Below the pieces are notes generated by a model. The model did no database searches. It saw nothing but the letters and a program-made list of their open reading frames with translations, and had not been told where the DNA came from. Made by a program: the position numbers and the translations under genes. From Dasypus novemcinctus (Eukaryota > Chordata > Mammalia > Cingulata > Dasypodidae), in contig NC_080673.1 in assembly GCF_030445035.2 (NCBI RefSeq), forward strand, positions 39,366,365 to 39,430,364: a DNA stretch of 64,000 nucleotides. Direction: 5' to 3'. Each line of letters starts with the position of its first letter. Within the stretch, counting starts at the first letter, position 1. Of the stretch, positions 36,330-56,262 are shown piece after piece.

Positions 36330-36480
36330 GCATACAGATCTCAGAGTGCTTTGCTATCAGCAATCTCATTTGATCCCCCCGTCAGTCAGCACAAGGAGGC
36401 AGGGCAGGTATCGTTATCCCCAAGTTTATAGCTAAAGTCAGGCTCACTTGTCTAAAATCACATACCTGCCAAGCCTAAAT
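36330..36480 (-). repeat. MIR SINE fragment, intron 3
   Basis: AGTGCTTTGCTATCAGCAATCTCATTTGATCC and GGCAGGTATCGTTATCCCC are inverted MIR words. It ends 230 bases before exon 4. Confidence 0.65.
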
Positions 36481-36705
36481 TTGCTTTCATCCAAAATAAC
36501 CAGATGAAAGGAGATGATAGACTTTCCATTTGAATATTCTGATAATTGTGCCAATTCTTTCCTTACCTTTGCATGTATAGGAAACTGTGTGCTTTGATGG
36601 CTAACCAGTTGCATGTTTCAGAAATGATGTTGAAGGTGGTTTAATAATGAAGATGCCGTCCCGGGCCCTCAGTGATTGAAAGACACTTTCTGTTCATTTC
36701 TCTGA

Positions 36706-38850
<2,145 letters not shown>

Positions 38851-38854
38851 AGCA

Positions 38855-39010
38855 TTAATGTGCCAAGTCGCTTAAATAGTAGTATGTAATCTTTAGAACT
38901 ACTCTAGGAGCTAGTATCATTATCCCTACTTTATAAATGAGGAATCATGGGGAGAAATGCCGAGAAAGTTGACCAAGAACCCACGTGGCTGCAAAGCCTC
39001 TGCTCTCAAC
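38855..39010 (-). repeat. MIR SINE, intron 4
   Basis: ATTATCCCTACTTTATAAATGAGGAATCATG follows the inverted MIR order, with AAAGTTGACCAAGAACCC after it. Diverged. Confidence 0.65.
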
Positions 39011-39221
39011 TGTATGCTGTGGCTTAAATCATACCAAGGCCTTTGCACAAAGACACTTCAATTTGCCAGTGCTGAGCTCAGTGTAATCAGATGAAGGTGG
39101 AAGTTTGCGTTGCCAAAAACCGGTGCTGATTGGAAAGCAGACATGCTCTGAGGCGGCCCCAATCCCAGCACTGGCCAGCAGAAAGGCCTTTCTGAAAGAA
39201 CTAACAGCACAAGGAGTCACT

Positions 39222-39263
39222 TGTCATTTCCAAAGCCCTCTCTGGCTCTCTTTGGAAATGACA
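39222..39263. repeat. Perfect 14-bp inverted repeat
   Basis: TGTCATTTCCAAAG at 39222-39235 is the exact reverse complement of CTTTGGAAATGACA at 39250-39263, with a 14-base pyrimidine-rich spacer. In RNA it would form a hairpin. It is not part of a repeat that I recognise. Confidence 0.9.
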
Positions 39264-40836
<1,573 letters not shown>

Positions 40837-41304
40837 TAAGTATCTCCAATTAAGACATTAAAATTTCCAAGCCCTTGGTTGGAACATTCACCGGTCAAGT
40901 TCTCTGTATCCAGAAGCAGTATTCAGCCCTGAAATTTTCATGCATATATTACCATAAATGTCCATAGATAGGTTTGTCATTGGGGGAAACCAATAGACAA
41001 GGGAAAAAAACCCTACAGAAGAAAAAATAAAAAAATAAATTAGAAGATTTAAAGAGTATACTTGATCTGCAAATTTTAGAAAACACCATTGAAAGTGGAC
41101 CTACATTTGTGGTGGAATTCCTACTGAACTACAAATATCTCTTCCACAAAATTCCGAGGTGTCCAGATTTCTATATATCTCATTCATAAAACCACTAGAA
41201 CTGTGCTGTCCAATAAAGCAGCAAATAGTTCAAAGTTACTATTGAGCACTTAATGTATGGCTGGTCTGAAATGAGATGTGTTGTAAGTATAAAATATATA
41301 CCAG

Positions 41305-41710
41305 ATTTAATGGCCCAATGGTTAGGGCGTCCATCTACCACATGGGAGGTCCGTGGTTCAATCCCTGGGCCTCCTTGACCCGTGTGGAGCTGGCCCATGC
41401 GCAGTGCTGATGCGCGCAAGGAGTGCCCTGCCATGTAGGGGTGTCCCCTGCGTAGGGGACCCCCACACACAAGGAGTGCACCCCATAAGGAGAGCCACCC
41501 AGCACGAAAGAAAGTACAGCCTGCCCAAGAATGGCGCTGCACACACAGAGAGCTGACACAACAAGATGATGCAACAAAAAGAAACACAGATTCCCGTGCC
41601 CAGACAAAGAAGAAGATGCAGCAAATAGACACAGAGAACAGACAACCCAGGAGGGGGAGAGGGGAGAGAAATAAATAAATAAATAAATCTTTAAAAAAAC
41701 AAAACAAAAC
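41305..41710 (+). repeat. DAS-III-like SINE, intron 5
   Basis: Full copy in sense: ATGGCCCAATGGTTAGGGCG, GTGGTTCAATCCC, the CpG-rich body, and GAAATAAATAAATAAATAAATCTTT at the end. The 5' end is a few bases shorter than in the copy at 8219. Confidence 0.9.
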
Positions 41711-42029
41711 CATGAATTCTCCTACAATGAGGCATAACAAGAACTCAAGCCTTCAGATTGGGAAAGAACTATTTTTTACTGCCAGTTTTTGTTCAGCATT
41801 AGTATATTAAGATTCTTTTCTATGGGATCATGAATTTGTTACTACACTGTTTACCAATAAGATTTTAAATGCATACTCCCCTGGTCATGGAGGGAAGGTG
41901 CAATGATTAAAGAGATGCTTCTCTTTAAAAAAAAAAAAAAAGGTTATCACACAGTCTCCTGGTGTATTTAAAATGTGATTCAAGTTGCAAAAGTAATTTT
42001 TTTGATTAATACATTACAACTATGACATA

Positions 42030-42185
42030 GTTGTAAAGGGTCTCAAAATTCAAGTTTGAGTCCTAGCTTTGTTGTGTACTGATTATCATGTTATGCAAAT
42101 CAGTCGTTTAAATCTTCATTTTTTTTTCTAATTCAAAATAGAGGTGATAATATCTATCACGCATTTATTAGGTAAGATAAAGTAT
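42030..42185 (+). repeat. MIR SINE, intron 5
   Basis: GAGTCCTAGCTTTGTTGTGT, GTTTAAATCTTCATTTTTTT and GGTGATAATATCTATCACGC follow the MIR order with diverged bases. Confidence 0.6.
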
Positions 42186-42265
42186 TCTGTCAGACATAAT
42201 CCTCCATTACGCTGATCCTCAGCCCTAGCTTTAGAATCACCTGAGTAGCTCTTTATAAATACTGC

Positions 42266-42490
42266 TCCGGGAAGCAGCTGTGGCTCAAGCAGTGAGCGCC
42301 TGCTTCCCAGCTAGGAGGTCCCAGGTTTGGGTCCTGGTGTCTCCTTCAAAACGAAAGTAACACGAAGCAAACAGGTGGGGGAGCCGGCTCTGGGGGCTGA
42401 TGTGGCTTGGTTGAGCTCTGGCTTCCCACATATGAGGTCCCAGGTTCAATCAATCCTTGGCCCCAGCACGTCAAAAAAAAAAGGCAATAG
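42266..42490 (+). repeat. Dimeric tRNA-derived SINE, intron 5
   Basis: Two units: AAGCAGCTGTGGCTCAAGCA with CCAGGTTTGGGTCC, and GGCTGATGTGGCTTGGTTG with CCAGGTTCAATC. An A-run ends it at about 42471-42483. Confidence 0.75.
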
Positions 42491-42644
42491 GTCAAATTTT
42501 TAAAAAAACACTGCTCCATAGACCCCACCCCAGACCAATTAAATTATAGTCCATGGCGGGGCGGGGGGGGCATCTGGAATATTTTAAAATCTCTCCAGGT
42601 GACTTGAGTCTTTATTAAGGCTGAGAGCCATTGCTCTATTAAAA

Positions 42645-42805
42645 TGATTCCCAACTTTAGCTGCCCATTAGAATCACCTGAAGCCTGGGGAGCTGCGAAC
42701 AGTGGTGCACAGGCTCCATCCCCAGAGATTCTGATGTAATTGGCCTGACTGGCTTGGAGATTCCCTTTTACAAGCTGTTCAGCCAAGGTTGAGAACTGCT
42801 GGTCA
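42645..42805 (+). repeat. MER5A element, intron 5
   Basis: CCATTAGAATCACCTGAAGC, CCCCAGAGATTCTGATGTAA and AAGGTTGAGAACTGCTGG give a well-preserved MER5A. Confidence 0.8.
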
Positions 42806-42953
42806 GAGCCTGTCAGTCTAAGAACTCAGTCCTAAGAAGCATTTGAAGACTATTTCAAGCATTCTTTTGCCCACTTAACTTTGAGTGGTAAAATTTGAGA
42901 GAAAGCTAGAGAATTTAAAACTTTAATTAAAAAAAAAAACACTGAACAAATAA

Positions 42954-44249
<1,296 letters not shown>

Positions 44250-44450
44250 AAACAAATCAATTTTATTGATATATTAATAAAATAAACAATCATCCAAAGT
44301 GTACAATCACTGATATTTGGCATAATCACATAGTTGTGCATTCAGCACTTCAATTATTTTTAGATAATTTTCATTATTTCAATAATAATATTAAGAAACA
44401 AAAAACCAACCAACCAACAAAAATTTCATCACCTCCCAGTCTCTCTAAGG
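44250..44450 (-). repeat. Antisense L1 3'-end fragment, intron 6
   Basis: AAACAAATCAATTTTATTGA followed by CATAATCACATAGTTGTGCA and a broken A-rich stretch resembles the reversed terminal 3' UTR of L1. Confidence 0.6.
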
Positions 44451-44748
44451 GAAGCATTTCTATCCTAGTTCCCCCAAAAAAACCCCAGCATCATACCCCT
44501 TAGGAAATCCCCATTGCTTGTTTATGGACAGGAGAGGAAGAGCAGGAGAGGAAGTTTGCTCTCTAGTGAACCAGGAAAAAGAGACTTAATCTGGCAAGGC
44601 AACCAGGGTTTTAGATACAAACTTTCTGGAGACTTTTCACCTATTTCCAGCCCACAAATCCTTTACTTACTGTCATTCTCCCTACAACCCCCAGATGTAT
44701 AAAACCACTGCCTCAAGCCATTGGCACGGCCACCAGTAACTTGGACTG

Positions 44749-44753
44749 GTGTG

Positions 44754-44792
<39 letters not shown>
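44749..44792 (+). repeat. (GT)n microsatellite
   Basis: About 20 GT units, with one GC interruption near 44760. Confidence 0.95.
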
Positions 44793-44793
<1 letters not shown>

Positions 44794-44879
44794 GCTGAGG
44801 TAGAGATTCTGTCCAGTTAAGTCAGAATCTCTAGGAGTGGAGCCAGAGCATTTGCTTTGTTTAAAAAGCTCTCAAGGAA

Positions 44880-46656
44880 AAGCTATCAAACTATGCTAAA
44901 GGATGGATGAATCTTAAATGCATATTACTAAGTGAAAATAGCCAGTCTGCATACTCAGACAAATATGATTCCATTTACATGACATTCTTGAAAAGGTACA
45001 AATACAGAGAAGATAAATAGAGCAATGCTTTCCAGGTGTATGAATAGGGAGAGGGTTGGAAAAGTGAAAAACAAGGACTTTTTTAGGGTAATGAAACTAT
45101 TCTGTTGGATACCGTAAGAGTGGATACAAGCTATTATGCATTTGTCAAAAGGCAAAGGGCTTTATAAAGACAAAGAGTGAACCTAAATGTAAGAAATTTT
45201 TAAAATATCATTTAGAAGGTCAGGGAATCCAAGGATACAATGCAGACTGTAAAAAAAAAATCTAACTCTTTCACAAATATATTGATATGAAACAGCCTCA
45301 CTGAAGGAGGTGAAAGATAAAGGTGCTGACCTAAATAACTTTGGAAGTGAGTGGAGATCGTAAGACTAAAGGCAAAAGAAACTGCACATAAACACTATAT
45401 TCTAGTTGATAAATTGTCCTCAGTAATGCGAACTAAAAATTCTGATGCAACTGTATGTATATACTGGAATTGATCTATTAAGTAAATGGATGACAGGTAG
45501 TGGGAGCCAGGTTTCTCACTATTAGAGTGGGAAGTACAGATAACAAGGGAAGGAGGCTAGAATAAACCATATGGCAAGGGATTAGGATTGGAGACATCAG
45601 TATGAACTCACATTTAGCTTAATATAGATGTGGATGGATACATATAGAAATATTTGTGGATATGTGCATAGACATGGGTTAAAACACACACATATATTTC
45701 ATTGCCCTTTCAGCTGAAGGGCCTAACAGTAATGGTATCCCAGCAGTAATGAGCACACTTAGCATCTAGATTTTGATTCCTAAAATCATTCCTCAATAAA
45801 GGAACAAGGACTCCTTAGAGAAATGGTTTAGATTCTAAGTCATGGGCAGGGACTACAAGTCTAGAGCATCTTGCAGTGTCAGAAAGTAAGGAAATGCTCA
45901 AAAACACGCACATACAGAGTGCCAGGTCACGGGAGTCAACCTAAAGAATTCCCAATGGCCAAAATTGGAAAACTTTGAGCATCAACATAAAGTAATATTG
46001 GATTGTAATTTAGAGTATAAAATAAATGCCCATGAGTCCATATTGATATAAATAAATGTGGGAGAATGGACAAATCTCCCATGTAGAAAAGTTCCAAATA
46101 ATTTATGTAGATGTTCTGCCCTCAAGGAGGTGGAGCATAACTCCCCACTCCTTAAGTGTGGGCTATGCATTGTGACTTCCTTCCAATGAATACAGCTTGG
46201 AAAGGGATTAAGAAAAAGTCACTTTACAGTGAGACCTGACAAGCACCTCCTCAGACATGGATCAAATTAATATAAATGGTGTCGATAGTAAGTACCTCCC
46301 TAAAACCATTAAAACTAATCTAATCATGAGACTAACATTAGACAAATCCCAATAGAGGGACATTCAGCACACACTACTCAAAACTGGCAAGGTCATCAAA
46401 AACAAGCGAAGTCTGAGAACTGTCACAGCAAAGAGGAGCCTAAGAAGACTTGACAACCAATTGCAATGTGTCCTGGATGGGGTCCTGGAACAGAATAAGG
46501 ACGTTAGATAAAAACTAAGGAAATCTAAAAGTGTGATCTTTAGTGTAATAATGCATTCACGATTGGTTCATCACTTGTGGCAAATGTACCACAGTAATGT
46601 AAGATGTTAATAATAGAACGGGGTGTGGGGCATACGGGAACTCTTGCTACTGTCTT
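44880..46656 (+). repeat. Sense L1 3' end, intron 6
   Basis: TATGATTCCATTTACATGACATTC is the classical L1 3' flank. A long 3' UTR homologous to 31300-31930 follows (CTCACTGAAGGAGGTGAAAG, GACTAAAGGCAAAAGAAACT). The terminal words GTTAATAATAGAACGGGG and GGGGCATACGGGAACTCTTG mark its end. Confidence 0.8.
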
Positions 46657-47225
46657 CATATGTCATCCGTCAACCATGTGGGATCTAAGCCCCGTCTCAA
46701 TTTAGAGGTGGAATGGACATTGCCATCCCAGGGTCCTCAGGATGGAGGAGTAAAATATGAATTAGCAGACTTACTGGTATTCAACTATAGAATTATTGTG
46801 ACTCTAGCAATGGAAGAAACTGTATCATCGATGTGGAGACAGTGGCCACAGGAGTTGCTGAGGGCAAGGAGAGGGAAGAAGAGGCGGGATATGGGGGCAT
46901 TTTCGAGACTTGGAGTTGTCCTGAATGGTATTGCAGGGACAGATGCAGGACATTGTATATCCTGCCATAACCCCCTGAATGGACTGGGAGAGACTAAACT
47001 ACAAGGTAAGCTATAATCCATGCTGTGTAGCAGTGCTCCAAAATGTACTCATCAAATGCAATGACTGTGCCACACTGATGAAAGAGGTTGTTGATGTGGA
47101 AGGAGAAGGGGTGGGAGTGGGGATATATGGGATCCTCATATATTTTTTAATGTAACATTTTGTGTGATCTATTATCTTTTTTAAAAAAACAATAAAAATT
47201 TTGTTTTCAAAGAAAAAAAGATAAT
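46657..47225 (+). repeat. Unclassified A-tailed retroposon, copy B (5'-truncated)
   Basis: Homologous to about 1457-1990 of copy A: GGATCTAAGCCCCGTCTC, CATCCCAGGGTCCTCAGGAT, and the G-rich 3' part followed by TAATGTAACATTTTGTGTG, then an A-rich tail to about 47219. It lies just after the L1 3' end at 46656, ~340 bases before exon 7. The frame at 46660-47016 is homologous in protein to the one at 1613-1915. Confidence 0.75.
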
Positions 47226-47564
47226 TTTAAAAACTATGCCAATATAAACACTTAAAAAAATTTTTTTGAAGCTCCCTGTGTAGAAATTATTCTTCTCCAG
47301 AGACTGCTAAATGTGGAGCTTAGATAGGTAGTTATGAGATGCTTTGGGTCCGTTTGTAGCACTTTCGGCTTTGGTTTTGCCTGGAAACCTTAGCCCTGCT
47401 GTGAGTTCCTATAGGAAAAGATGCTTCAAGTTCTAAACAACTTGGAAGCAGTGAAGTCTCTCACGCAGACGGCTCCTGTCCCCGTGGCTGGAATGTGGCC
47501 TCCCTGCCTTCAGTGGACGGCATGTGCTCTTCTTTCCAATGGGACCGTGTTCATTTTCCCCTAA

Positions 47565-50365
<2,801 letters not shown>

Positions 50366-50369
50366 AAAA

Positions 50370-50530
50370 AGCACTTTCAAATTCTTTATCTATTGTGATT
50401 CTTTCAAGAATCAAGTGAAACAAGAAGAGCAGGTAAGGCCAAGAAGCCAGGTACATTCTTCTGGGTCATACAGCGAATGAGGTTCTGACTCCAGGCTCAC
50501 TGTTCTTACAAGTTCCATTGTCCTACAGAA
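50370..50530 (-). repeat. MIR SINE fragment, intron 7
   Basis: CACTTTCAAATTCTTTATCT, then GGTCATACAGCGAATGAGGT and TCTGACTCCAGGCTCACTG follow the inverted MIR order. Confidence 0.6.
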
Positions 50531-50655
50531 TCTCCCTGTAAGAGAAAAGTGCACAATTCACCCATGCCTGACAGCACTTCTTAAACCTCACAACTAGACC
50601 CCAAAGATGGTATCATTTCCATTATGTCATCATTAACCAGGCATTTGTCCTTTAA

Positions 50656-50835
<180 letters not shown>

Positions 50836-50949
50836 TAATGATGCATTCTTGAAGCTCAATTTTGATTACGCTTTGTATATTTACAGCACAAAACTTTCCG
50901 TTTTCCCTGACCACCTATTTCTAAATAACTTATTGGTCTCTTTGCTCCT

Positions 50950-52070
50950 GTGTCCGTATTATTATTTTATTTTTATTTTTATTTTATTTTAATTGATTTC
51001 GTAAAAATATTACATTAAAAATATATATATAAGAACCCCTTCAACCCCACCACCCCCACCCCACCACTCCCCCCCCAGCAACACTCATTCCCATCATCAT
51101 GACACATCCATTGCATTTGGTAAGTACATCTCTGGGCACCTTTGCACCTCATGGTCAATGGTCCACATCATGGCCCATACTCTCCCCCATTCCATCCAGT
51201 GGGCCCTGTGAGGATTTACAATGTCCGGTGATTGCCCCTGAAGCACCATCCAGGGCAGCTCCAAGTCCCTAAGATGCCTCCACATCTCGTCTCTTCCTGC
51301 CATTCCCCATACCCATTAGCCACCTGTCCACTTTTCCCACTCCAAAGCCACCTTTTCTCTGTGGACATTGGATTGGTTGTGTCCGTTGTACCTCTATGTC
51401 AAGAGGAGGCTCAGATTCCACATGGATACTGGATGCAATCCTCCTGCTTTCAGTTGTAGGCACTCTAGGCTCCATGGGGTGGTGGTTGTCCTTCTTCAAC
51501 TCCATCTTAGCTGAGTGAGGTCCAATAAATCAGATTGTAGGTGCTGGAGTCTGTTGAGGCTCAGGGCCTGGCTATCACATTGTCAGTCCAGAGATTCAGA
51601 TCCCCTGAATATATCTTAAACCCCAACACCAACTACAACTCCAGCACAGTAGCATGAAAGTTTTATGAAGAGAGATCCCATCTGAGTCCAGATTCATCAC
51701 ACATAAACACCAGCTCCAAAGAAGGGCCATCTGACATGGCAGTTAACCCCATCTGCCATGACCATAGCACCCATGGGCCTCTTTAGCCCTCAAAGGAACC
51801 AATACCTGGGGGTTGTATCTACTTTATCTGTCTCTTAGACTCTGCTCAGTTGTGCATGAGGGCAATCCTTCTGACAGCCTCCAGACTCTTTTTTAGAGAC
51901 TCGTAGCCATATAAACTCATTTCTCCTTTCCATTTCCCCCTTAGATTAGGTCAAACAGCATTTTAAAGTCATGTTATTTTATGTAGACAGGGATATTCTG
52001 CTGATCTGCATTGAACCTTCCATTCAAGGTCATTCTCCAGTTGTTATTATTATTTTCGTTAGGAAGTGCC
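50950..52070 (-). repeat. Unclassified A-tailed retroposon, copy C (inverted)
   Basis: On the - strand this copy matches about 830-1990 of copy A from end to end, for example TTTATATGGCTACGAGTC against TTTATATGGCTATGAGTC, and GGGGGAAATGGAAAGGAG against GGGGGAAATGGAAAGGAT. On the + strand it begins with the T-rich tail (50955-50995). Identity is clearly below that of recent SINE copies, so it is of moderate age. No target-site duplication was evident. Confidence 0.75.
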
Positions 52071-52199
52071 ACAAGAAGATACATTCCACCTTTTATCTTT
52101 CATATGTTCATCTGTAAAGGCATAGTGGTGAGACATGGCATAAAATAAATAAATAGATGGAAGGATAAACTACATGGATGCTAGAAAGATAATAGATGA

Positions 52200-52290
52200 T
52201 AGAGTTGAATGGTTGGATGGATAGATAGATGGATGGATGGATAGATGGATAGATATAGATGGATGGATGGATGGATGGGTTGATGGTAGA
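52200..52290 (+). repeat. GGAT/GATA microsatellite
   Basis: Mixed (GGAT)n and (GATA)n units with a few interruptions. Related sparse units extend back to about 52145. Confidence 0.95.
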
Positions 52291-52412
52291 CAAATAGATG
52301 AATTAGAATGGCAGTTTTTAAAGTTTCAAATGTGAACTAGAATATAAGAACATTTTTAGGGTGCACAAAATTTTATTATTTCCACAGATTAGTAGAATTT
52401 CTTTCCCAATAT

Positions 52413-52685
52413 TTTTTTTTTTAAGATTTATTTATTTATTTAATTTCCCCCCCTCCTGCGGTTGCCTGTTCTCTGTGTCTGTTTGCTGCATCTTGTTTCT
52501 TTGTCCACTTCTGTTGTCGTCAGCAGCAGGGGAAGTGTGGGCGGCGCCATTCCTGGGCAGGCTGCACTTTCTTTCGCGCTGGGCAGCTCTCCCTATGGGG
52601 CGCACTCCTTGCGCGTGGGGCTCCCCTATGCGGGGGACACCCCTGAGTGGCGTGGCACTCCTTGCGCGCATCAGCACTGCGCATG
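52413..52685 (-). repeat. 5'-truncated DAS-III-like SINE, intron 8
   Basis: T-run, ATTTATTTATTTAATT, then the GC-rich body. It stops at CAGCACTGCGCATG without the tRNA-like head. TCTTTCCCAATAT occurs on both sides (about 52400-52412 and 52686-52698), so the copy arrived without its head. Confidence 0.88.
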
Positions 52686-52689
52686 TCTT

Positions 52690-53734
52690 TCCCAATATGT
52701 TGACTTTTTAAATTCCTTGCCACTCCTCATCTTTTCTTGGATTAAACCTTTAAAAATAATATTGGAAGGAAATAAACACCTACAGACTTGTACAGCATAT
52801 GGAAGCAACTTGGATTTTTATAGGCAACAGAGATCCCCAAATGAATAAACTAAAATCTCTTTAAGGCCACAGGAAGGTAATGGCCCATCCAGGTGTGACT
52901 AGAAAAGCTTAATCCTCACCCCCACTCTCCCAAGACCATAAGGAACCACAGAGTTAAGTGGGATTAAAGCACAGCCTCCCCTTAAACTGAATGCATTGAG
53001 AGATTGACAGCGACCTGCCAAGTATACACTCTCTTCCCTTAAGAAACTGACATTATTTTATTTTGGGAATAGCAGTCACCTAAATTTTATAGTGTTTAAA
53101 AAGACACTTTCCTTGCTCTCCTCTCCTCTACTCCTTACCTACCCGAAATGTACAGTTTAACAACGATTACTGTCTAGTAACCCCATCTCTGGCATTGCAA
53201 ATTAAAGGGAAAGTTTTCAAGTCGGGTATCGGAGAGGGCAGCAGCATGGGGGGTTTTAGGTCGATGCCATGGGGACAGCAGCCTCATCTACAAGCTTGGT
53301 CTCTCTCAGAGCATCATCCCAACGCCAGCACATCTCAGGGCTAAAGGTGTGTGATGCTCCTTCCTCCTTTCTTTTCATCCACTGTCCCTTATTTTCCCTT
53401 CTAATATAAAGAGACAGAGTCCAGAACAACTTTTGGTTAATAACTTGCTTATAAAACTGCAGTACTTAGATTTTTATTACAAAATGGGTGCTAGTATAAT
53501 CACAAATGTTGCCCTAGTGATAGTTTAAATAATAAATGACGATTGATTTCTTTTTATATTTTTGAGAGAATCAGCATTTGAATATGTTGCATATGTTCTT
53601 TTTTATTGTGAATCAGAATAAGAAAAATCTAAAAAAAATACTATGCCCTAATTAAGCCCTCTTAGCACAAGTTTTCAAAGATGAGAATCAAGAAAAGGCT
53701 TGTCTTATCTGATAAATTGGTGTATTCTTTTTCA
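52690..53734. other. Intron 8 sequence, nothing recognised
   Basis: Ordinary intronic sequence. No exon or named repeat is supported, and the expected last exon of RNF175 is not here. Confidence 0.45.
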
Positions 53735-55545
53735 TTTTTCCTTTATTAGAGAAGTTGGAAGTTTACAGAACACTCATGCATAAAATACAGGATTCCTATA
53801 TACCACCCCACCACCAACACTTTGCGTCGGCGTGGAACATTGGTTAAAATTGATGATAGCACATTTTAAAATTGTACTATTAATTAAAGCCCATGGTTTA
53901 ACTTAGGGCTCACTGTTTGTATAGTGTAGTTCCATGGACTTTAAATTTTTTTATTCTGTTACCATAAGTACAATCTAACACTTTCCCTTTTAATCATATT
54001 CAGATATATATTTCAATGCTGTAATTATGTGCATAATGTTGTGCTACCATCACCACCATCCATACCAAAACAGTTATTTCACTCCAAATAGAAACCCTAA
54101 ATATTTTAAGCCTTAACTTCACATACCCTATCCCCACACCATCCCCTATCCCCACAACATCCCCTAGTGACCTATATTCTAGATTCTGGATCTACTGAGT
54201 TTGCTTATTCCAATTATTTCAAAACAGTGAAATCATACAATACTTGTCTTTTTGTGTGTGGCTTCACTTAACATGATGTCTTCAGGGTTCATCCATATTG
54301 TCACATGTATCAGGACCTCATTCCCTTTTACTGCTGAATGATACCTCATCATGTGACTATACTACATTTTATTCATCCCGTCCATTGATGGACACTTGGA
54401 TTGCTTCCGTCTTTTGGCAATTGTGGTTAATGCCACTAGGAACATCAGTATCAAAGTATCTGCTCAAGCCCCTGCTTTCGATCCTTTTTGGGTATATACC
54501 TACTAGTGGGATTCCTGGGTCATATGGAAGTTCTATACTTAGCTTTCTGAAGAACCATCAAACTCTCTTCCACCATGGCTGTATCATTTTACATTACCAT
54601 CAGCAGTGAATGAATGTTCTTATTTCACTGCATTCTCTCCAACACTTGTTATTTTCAGTTTATTATTTTTTTAATGGGAGTCATTTTAATGGGTGTGAAA
54701 TGGTATCTCATTGTGATTTTGATTTGCATTTCCCTGATGGCTAATGATGTCAAGCATCTTTTCACGTGCTTTCTGGCCATTGTATATATTCGTTGAAAAG
54801 CCCATTTTAATTGGATTGTTTGTCCTTTTGTTGTTAAGTTGAAGGATTTTTTAATATGTTCTGGATATTAATCTTGTATAGGATATGTGGTTTCCAAATA
54901 TTTTCTCCCATTGTTTAGGTTGTCTTTTTACTTCCATGATAAAGTCCTTTGATGCACAAAAGTTTCTAATTGTGGGGAGGTACCACTTATCTATTTTTTT
55001 GTTGGTTTGTGCCTTGGGTGTAAAGTGTAAGTAGACCATTGCCCAACACAAGGTTGTGAAGAAGCTTCCCTATGTTTTCTTCTAAGGGTTTGATATTTCT
55101 AGCTCTTATGTTAAGGTCTTTGCTCCAATTGGGGTTAATTTTTGTTTATGGTACGAGGTAGAAGTCCTCCCGTTTTTTTGCAAAAGGATATCCAGGTTTC
55201 CCAGCACCATTTGTTGAAGAAACTATTCTTTCCAGATTGAGTGGTCTTTGCCATCTTGTCAAATATCAGCTGGCCATGAAAGTGAGGGTTGATTTCTGAG
55301 TTCTCAATTCTATTCCATTGGTCTGTATGTCTGTTCTTGTGCCCGTAACATACTGTTTTGATTGCCATGGCTTATAATAAGATTTAAGGTTCATTCTTCT
55401 TTTTCAAGACGGCTTTAGCTATTTGGGTATTCTTTACCCTTCCATCCAATTTGATGATTAGCTTCTCCATTTCTGCAAAGAAGATTGTTGGATTTTTATT
55501 GGGATTGCACTGAATCTATAAATTGCTTCAGAGAATATTAACATC

Positions 55546-55867
55546 TTTTTTTTTTAAGATTTATTTTTTATTTATTTCTCTCCCCTTCTCCACCCCCCCC
55601 GCCCAGTTGTCTGCTCTCTGTGTCCATTTGCTGTATGTTCTTCTGTGTCCACTTGCATTCTTGTCAACGGCACCAGGAATCTGTGTCTCTTTTTGTTGTG
55701 TCATCTTGCTGCGTCAGCTCTCCGTGTGTGCAGGGCCACCCTGGACAGGCTGTGCTTTTTTCCCACTGGGTGGCTCTCCTTACGCGGCGTACTCCTTGCA
55801 CGTGGGGCTCCCCTATGCGGGGGACACCCCTGCGTGGCACGGCACTCCTTGCGTGCATCAGCACTGC
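55546..55867 (-). repeat. DAS-type SINE, left half of an inverted pair
   Basis: T-run and CT-rich tail, then the GC-rich body, ending at GCATCAGCACTGC without its tRNA-like head. It runs straight into the sense SINE that follows. Confidence 0.85.
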
Positions 55868-56262
55868 CATCTCATCACAGGAGTAGAAGGGAGGCTCAAG
55901 CAATTGGCTTCTGGTGAAGGCAAGCTGGCCCGTGTGGTGAGCTGGCCCATGCGGAGTGATGGCATGCGCAGGGTGCCACCCTGTACAGGAGTGCCAGTCA
56001 CTGCAGCGAGCTGATGCAGCAGGGTGATACAACAAAAGGAGGCACAGAGGAGAGACGACAAGAGAATTAGCAGACCAGGGAGCTGAGGTGGTGCAAGAGA
56101 CTGAGCACTTCTCTCCCACTCCAGAAAGTCCCAGGATCAGTTCCCAGAGCCACCTAATGAGAATACAAGCAGACAGAGAAGAACACACAGTGAATGGACA
56201 CAGAGAGCCGACACTGGAGGGAGGGGGAGAAACACATAAATAAAAATATAAAAAAAAAGAAC
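55868..56262 (+). repeat. DAS-related SINE, right half of an inverted pair
   Basis: Sense orientation, ending in AAATAAAAATATAAAAAAAA. It shows a GGAGGCTCAAGCAATTGGC head remnant, a GAGCTGGCCCATGCGGAGTG body, and a second tRNA-like unit (GGGAGCTGAGGTGGTGCAAG). Its left end is not complete. Confidence 0.75.
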
